Assembly (NCBI GenBank): GCA_937897315.1
Contig: CALCNS010000211.1
Coordinates: 1 to 7,162 of the forward strand
Length of the DNA stretch: 7,162 nt
DNA from: an uncultured Bacillota bacterium
GTDB lineage: Bacteria > Bacillota > JAAYKD01
Direction: 5' to 3'
The notes beneath the pieces are model-generated. The model ran no database searches. It saw only the letters and a list, made by a program, of their open reading frames with translations, and was not told the DNA's origin. Made by a program: the position numbers and the translations under genes. Below are positions 5,702 to 7,162 of this stretch, piece by piece (within the stretch, counting starts at the first letter, position 1; every line of letters begins with the position of its first letter).

Positions 5702-7162
5702 TTAATCGATGGGTAACCCGTCCGCTACGCCGCAGCGGCGGGGATCCACCGTGGTAGCCAAACAACCATTCTCATCAAGAAAGCAAGTTTGGAAAGAACC
5801 TGTATGAGAATCCCAGGGTTCGGTTACAAGCAAATCGCTTCCCATTTTTCTCAGGTTCTCCACCACAGAAGGAGCCACTCGGTCTTCCATGAGAATTGTG
5901 GTATCTCCCATAAAACCATACATTCTTGGCATAAATCCGGCAGTAAAAGGGTCCATTTTGTAGAACAGAAGATTGGTTAGCATTTGTGCTTGTGAGAAGG
6001 AAGGATTGCCGGGACTTCCTGTCATGAGAATGGGTTTTTGGCCTTTTAAAATCATGGTGTGTCCCATGATCAAGCGTGTTCTGGCTCCTTGTACCAATTT
6101 TACTTGCATCCCTTCAAATCCATTGGTGCCGGCTGAGCTACCTCCCATGGGGACACCACCAACTACAACCCCAGGAATACCGCTACCCTGAATGGTATTC
6201 ATGATCTGCAGCCAATTCCCTTGTTCGTCAACAATGCTGATTTCGCAACTACCGCAACTGGCTTTTGGACGATCGTCGCTGGCAAAAGTGGCTCCAGGAA
6301 TGCTTCCTCTGGCTCCGGGCTTGCTCGAAAGTTTCATGTGCTCGCTTAAATCGACCTTGGGTTTATTGCTTTCTATTAGGCGAGCAAGGTATGCATGATA
6401 ATCCGAGTCACGGAACAAATCGTAATCCGGATTGGCAATAAGGGTATCTTGCATATAACCCGTATGAAAGTTTCCAATCCTCAAAGCGTGAGCCATGTAA
6501 TACAAATGCTCTGCAGAATAAGGTTCATACTGGTCAATCTTCAGATGTTGTAAGACTCCCAAAATCAATGCTTGCTGTTGACCTTGTTGCTGTGGTAATG
6601 CTAGGCAACAAAGTTCGTAGTCACGAAAGCAGAAACGATAAGGTTGAACCCAACGTGGGGGTGTTTCAGACATATGCTCTAAGGTGATTTTCCATCCCAG
6701 TTCATTGGCTTTATTCACGTAAGCTTCAGCCCATGCACCTTTTATCATATAATCCGGGCCTTCTTTCGCTATCCCCCGCAAAGTATCACCTAGACCTGGT
6801 TTGGGGAACCTCTCACCAATTTGAACCAATCTGCCATTTGGCTTAAAGTAGGCACGAGTTTCCGGATAATAGGTAAACAGAGCATGCATATCCATGGTTG
6901 CTTCACGCTCATACTCAGAAACGTGATTTCCATGATCTGCCCACCAAATGGCTTCTTCCGTTAATTCTGGCCAACCCATGCTGCCGAACTTTTCATGCAA
7001 TGCTTTTATTCCCGGAGCAAAGCCAGGGATGGATGATGCCATTGGTGTAGAAGCCCATCCAGCCGAGGCGGATCTTGGCGGCATGGGTCGATGTAAAGGT
7101 AAGCCGGTGGGATAAGTTGAGGTGCTGTCTAATTGGTAGATTTGTTGTGATTTTGCATCATA
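5702..7162 (-). CDS. Gamma-glutamyltransferase-family Ntn hydrolase with altered active site (5' partial)
   Basis: This belongs to the gamma-glutamyltranspeptidase family, N-terminal nucleophile hydrolases that self-cleave and normally transfer or hydrolyse gamma-glutamyl groups such as that of glutathione. The frame is open to the window edge (486 residues visible). Sequence upstream of the ATG at 7084 (Y-D-A-K near the edge) already matches the family, so that ATG is internal and perhaps 60-80 N-terminal residues are missing. Family landmarks include I-P-G-F-x-x-G-I-x-A-L-H (about 45-56), the N-T-I segment at 322-324, G-S-P-G at 382-385, and D-P-R-R near the C terminus (473-476). The usual nucleophile motif T-T-H-x-S-V-V-D reads S305-C-E-I-S-I-V-D. 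The L-D-x-R-E segment that supplies the glutamyl-binding Arg reads L-D-S-T-S. A Q-Q-Q-G-Q-Q-Q run at about 191-197 replaces the P-P-P-S-S-G-G loop. The fold assignment is firm. Activity on gamma-glutamyl substrates is doubtful. Location cannot be judged without the N terminus. Confidence 0.85.
   Translation of the reverse strand, partial: YDAKSQQIYQLDSTSTYPTGLPLHRPMPPRSASAGWASTPMASSIPGFAPGIKALHEKFGSMGWPELTEEAIWWADHGNHVSEYEREATMDMHALFTYYPETRAYFKPNGRLVQIGERFPKPGLGDTLRGIAKEGPDYMIKGAWAEAYVNKANELGWKITLEHMSETPPRWVQPYRFCFRDYELCCLALPQQQGQQQALILGVLQHLKIDQYEPYSAEHLYYMAHALRIGNFHTGYMQDTLIANPDYDLFRDSDYHAYLARLIESNKPKVDLSEHMKLSSKPGARGSIPGATFASDDRPKASCGSCEISIVDEQGNWLQIMNTIQGSGIPGVVVGGVPMGGSSAGTNGFEGMQVKLVQGARTRLIMGHTMILKGQKPILMTGSPGNPSFSQAQMLTNLLFYKMDPFTAGFMPRMYGFMGDTTILMEDRVAPSVVENLRKMGSDLLVTEPWDSHTGSFQTCFLDENGCLATTVDPRRCGVADGLPID

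Noticed and set aside
7082..7084. ATG at 7084 as the start of the GGT-like gene
   Set aside because: The frame is open and GGT-like upstream to the window edge, and no ribosome binding site precedes this ATG. It is an internal methionine.

Overview
The window looks like chromosome from a low-to-mid GC Firmicute. The signs are strong AGGAGG-type ribosome binding sites, two TTG starts that are each backed by a well-placed Shine-Dalgarno, Firmicute-style HtrA, MutM, CoaE and Nfo proteins, and GC in the mid-40s by eye. The protein flavour suggests a clostridial relative of Desulfitobacterium or Desulfosporosinus, but that is inference and was not tested by search. I see no tRNA, rRNA, CRISPR array, transposase or phage gene.

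The left part, up to about 4356, is all on the minus strand. It reads in transcription order mutM-coaE, then a serine beta-lactamase-like hydrolase, then htrA. The first gene is one continuous 483-codon frame that joins a complete formamidopyrimidine-DNA glycosylase (MutM/Fpg) to a complete dephospho-CoA kinase (CoaE). The hydrolase starts 4 bases after its stop and is probably co-translated. The htrA gene has its own 105-base leader. It carries all three catalytic residues but meets an in-frame TGA just after the protease core. The same frame continues beyond the TGA to the window edge with recognisable HtrA sequence, so the gene is broken or the sequence contains an error.

From 4357 to 4513 a short divergent region separates mutM-coaE from a plus-strand pair. 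The first of the pair is an unrecognised four-cysteine small protein of about 95 residues. The second, overlapping it by 8 bases, is nfo (endonuclease IV). MutM removes oxidised bases and nicks the resulting abasic sites, and Nfo processes abasic sites and blocked 3' ends. The two arms therefore form a compact base-excision-repair locus, and the small protein is a candidate partner.

On the right, nfo converges on a minus-strand gamma-glutamyltransferase-family gene that runs off the window. A perfect 14-bp hairpin between them is placed to terminate both. This GGT homologue keeps the family framework but lacks the usual Thr-Thr-His nucleophile motif (Ser-Cys-Glu instead) and apparently the arginine that binds the gamma-glutamyl carboxylate. 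Its substrate is therefore doubtful.

The items most worth a second look are the MutM-CoaE fusion, the altered active site of the GGT homologue, the htrA nonsense codon with its cluster of unusual residues, and the small Cys4 gene tied to nfo.
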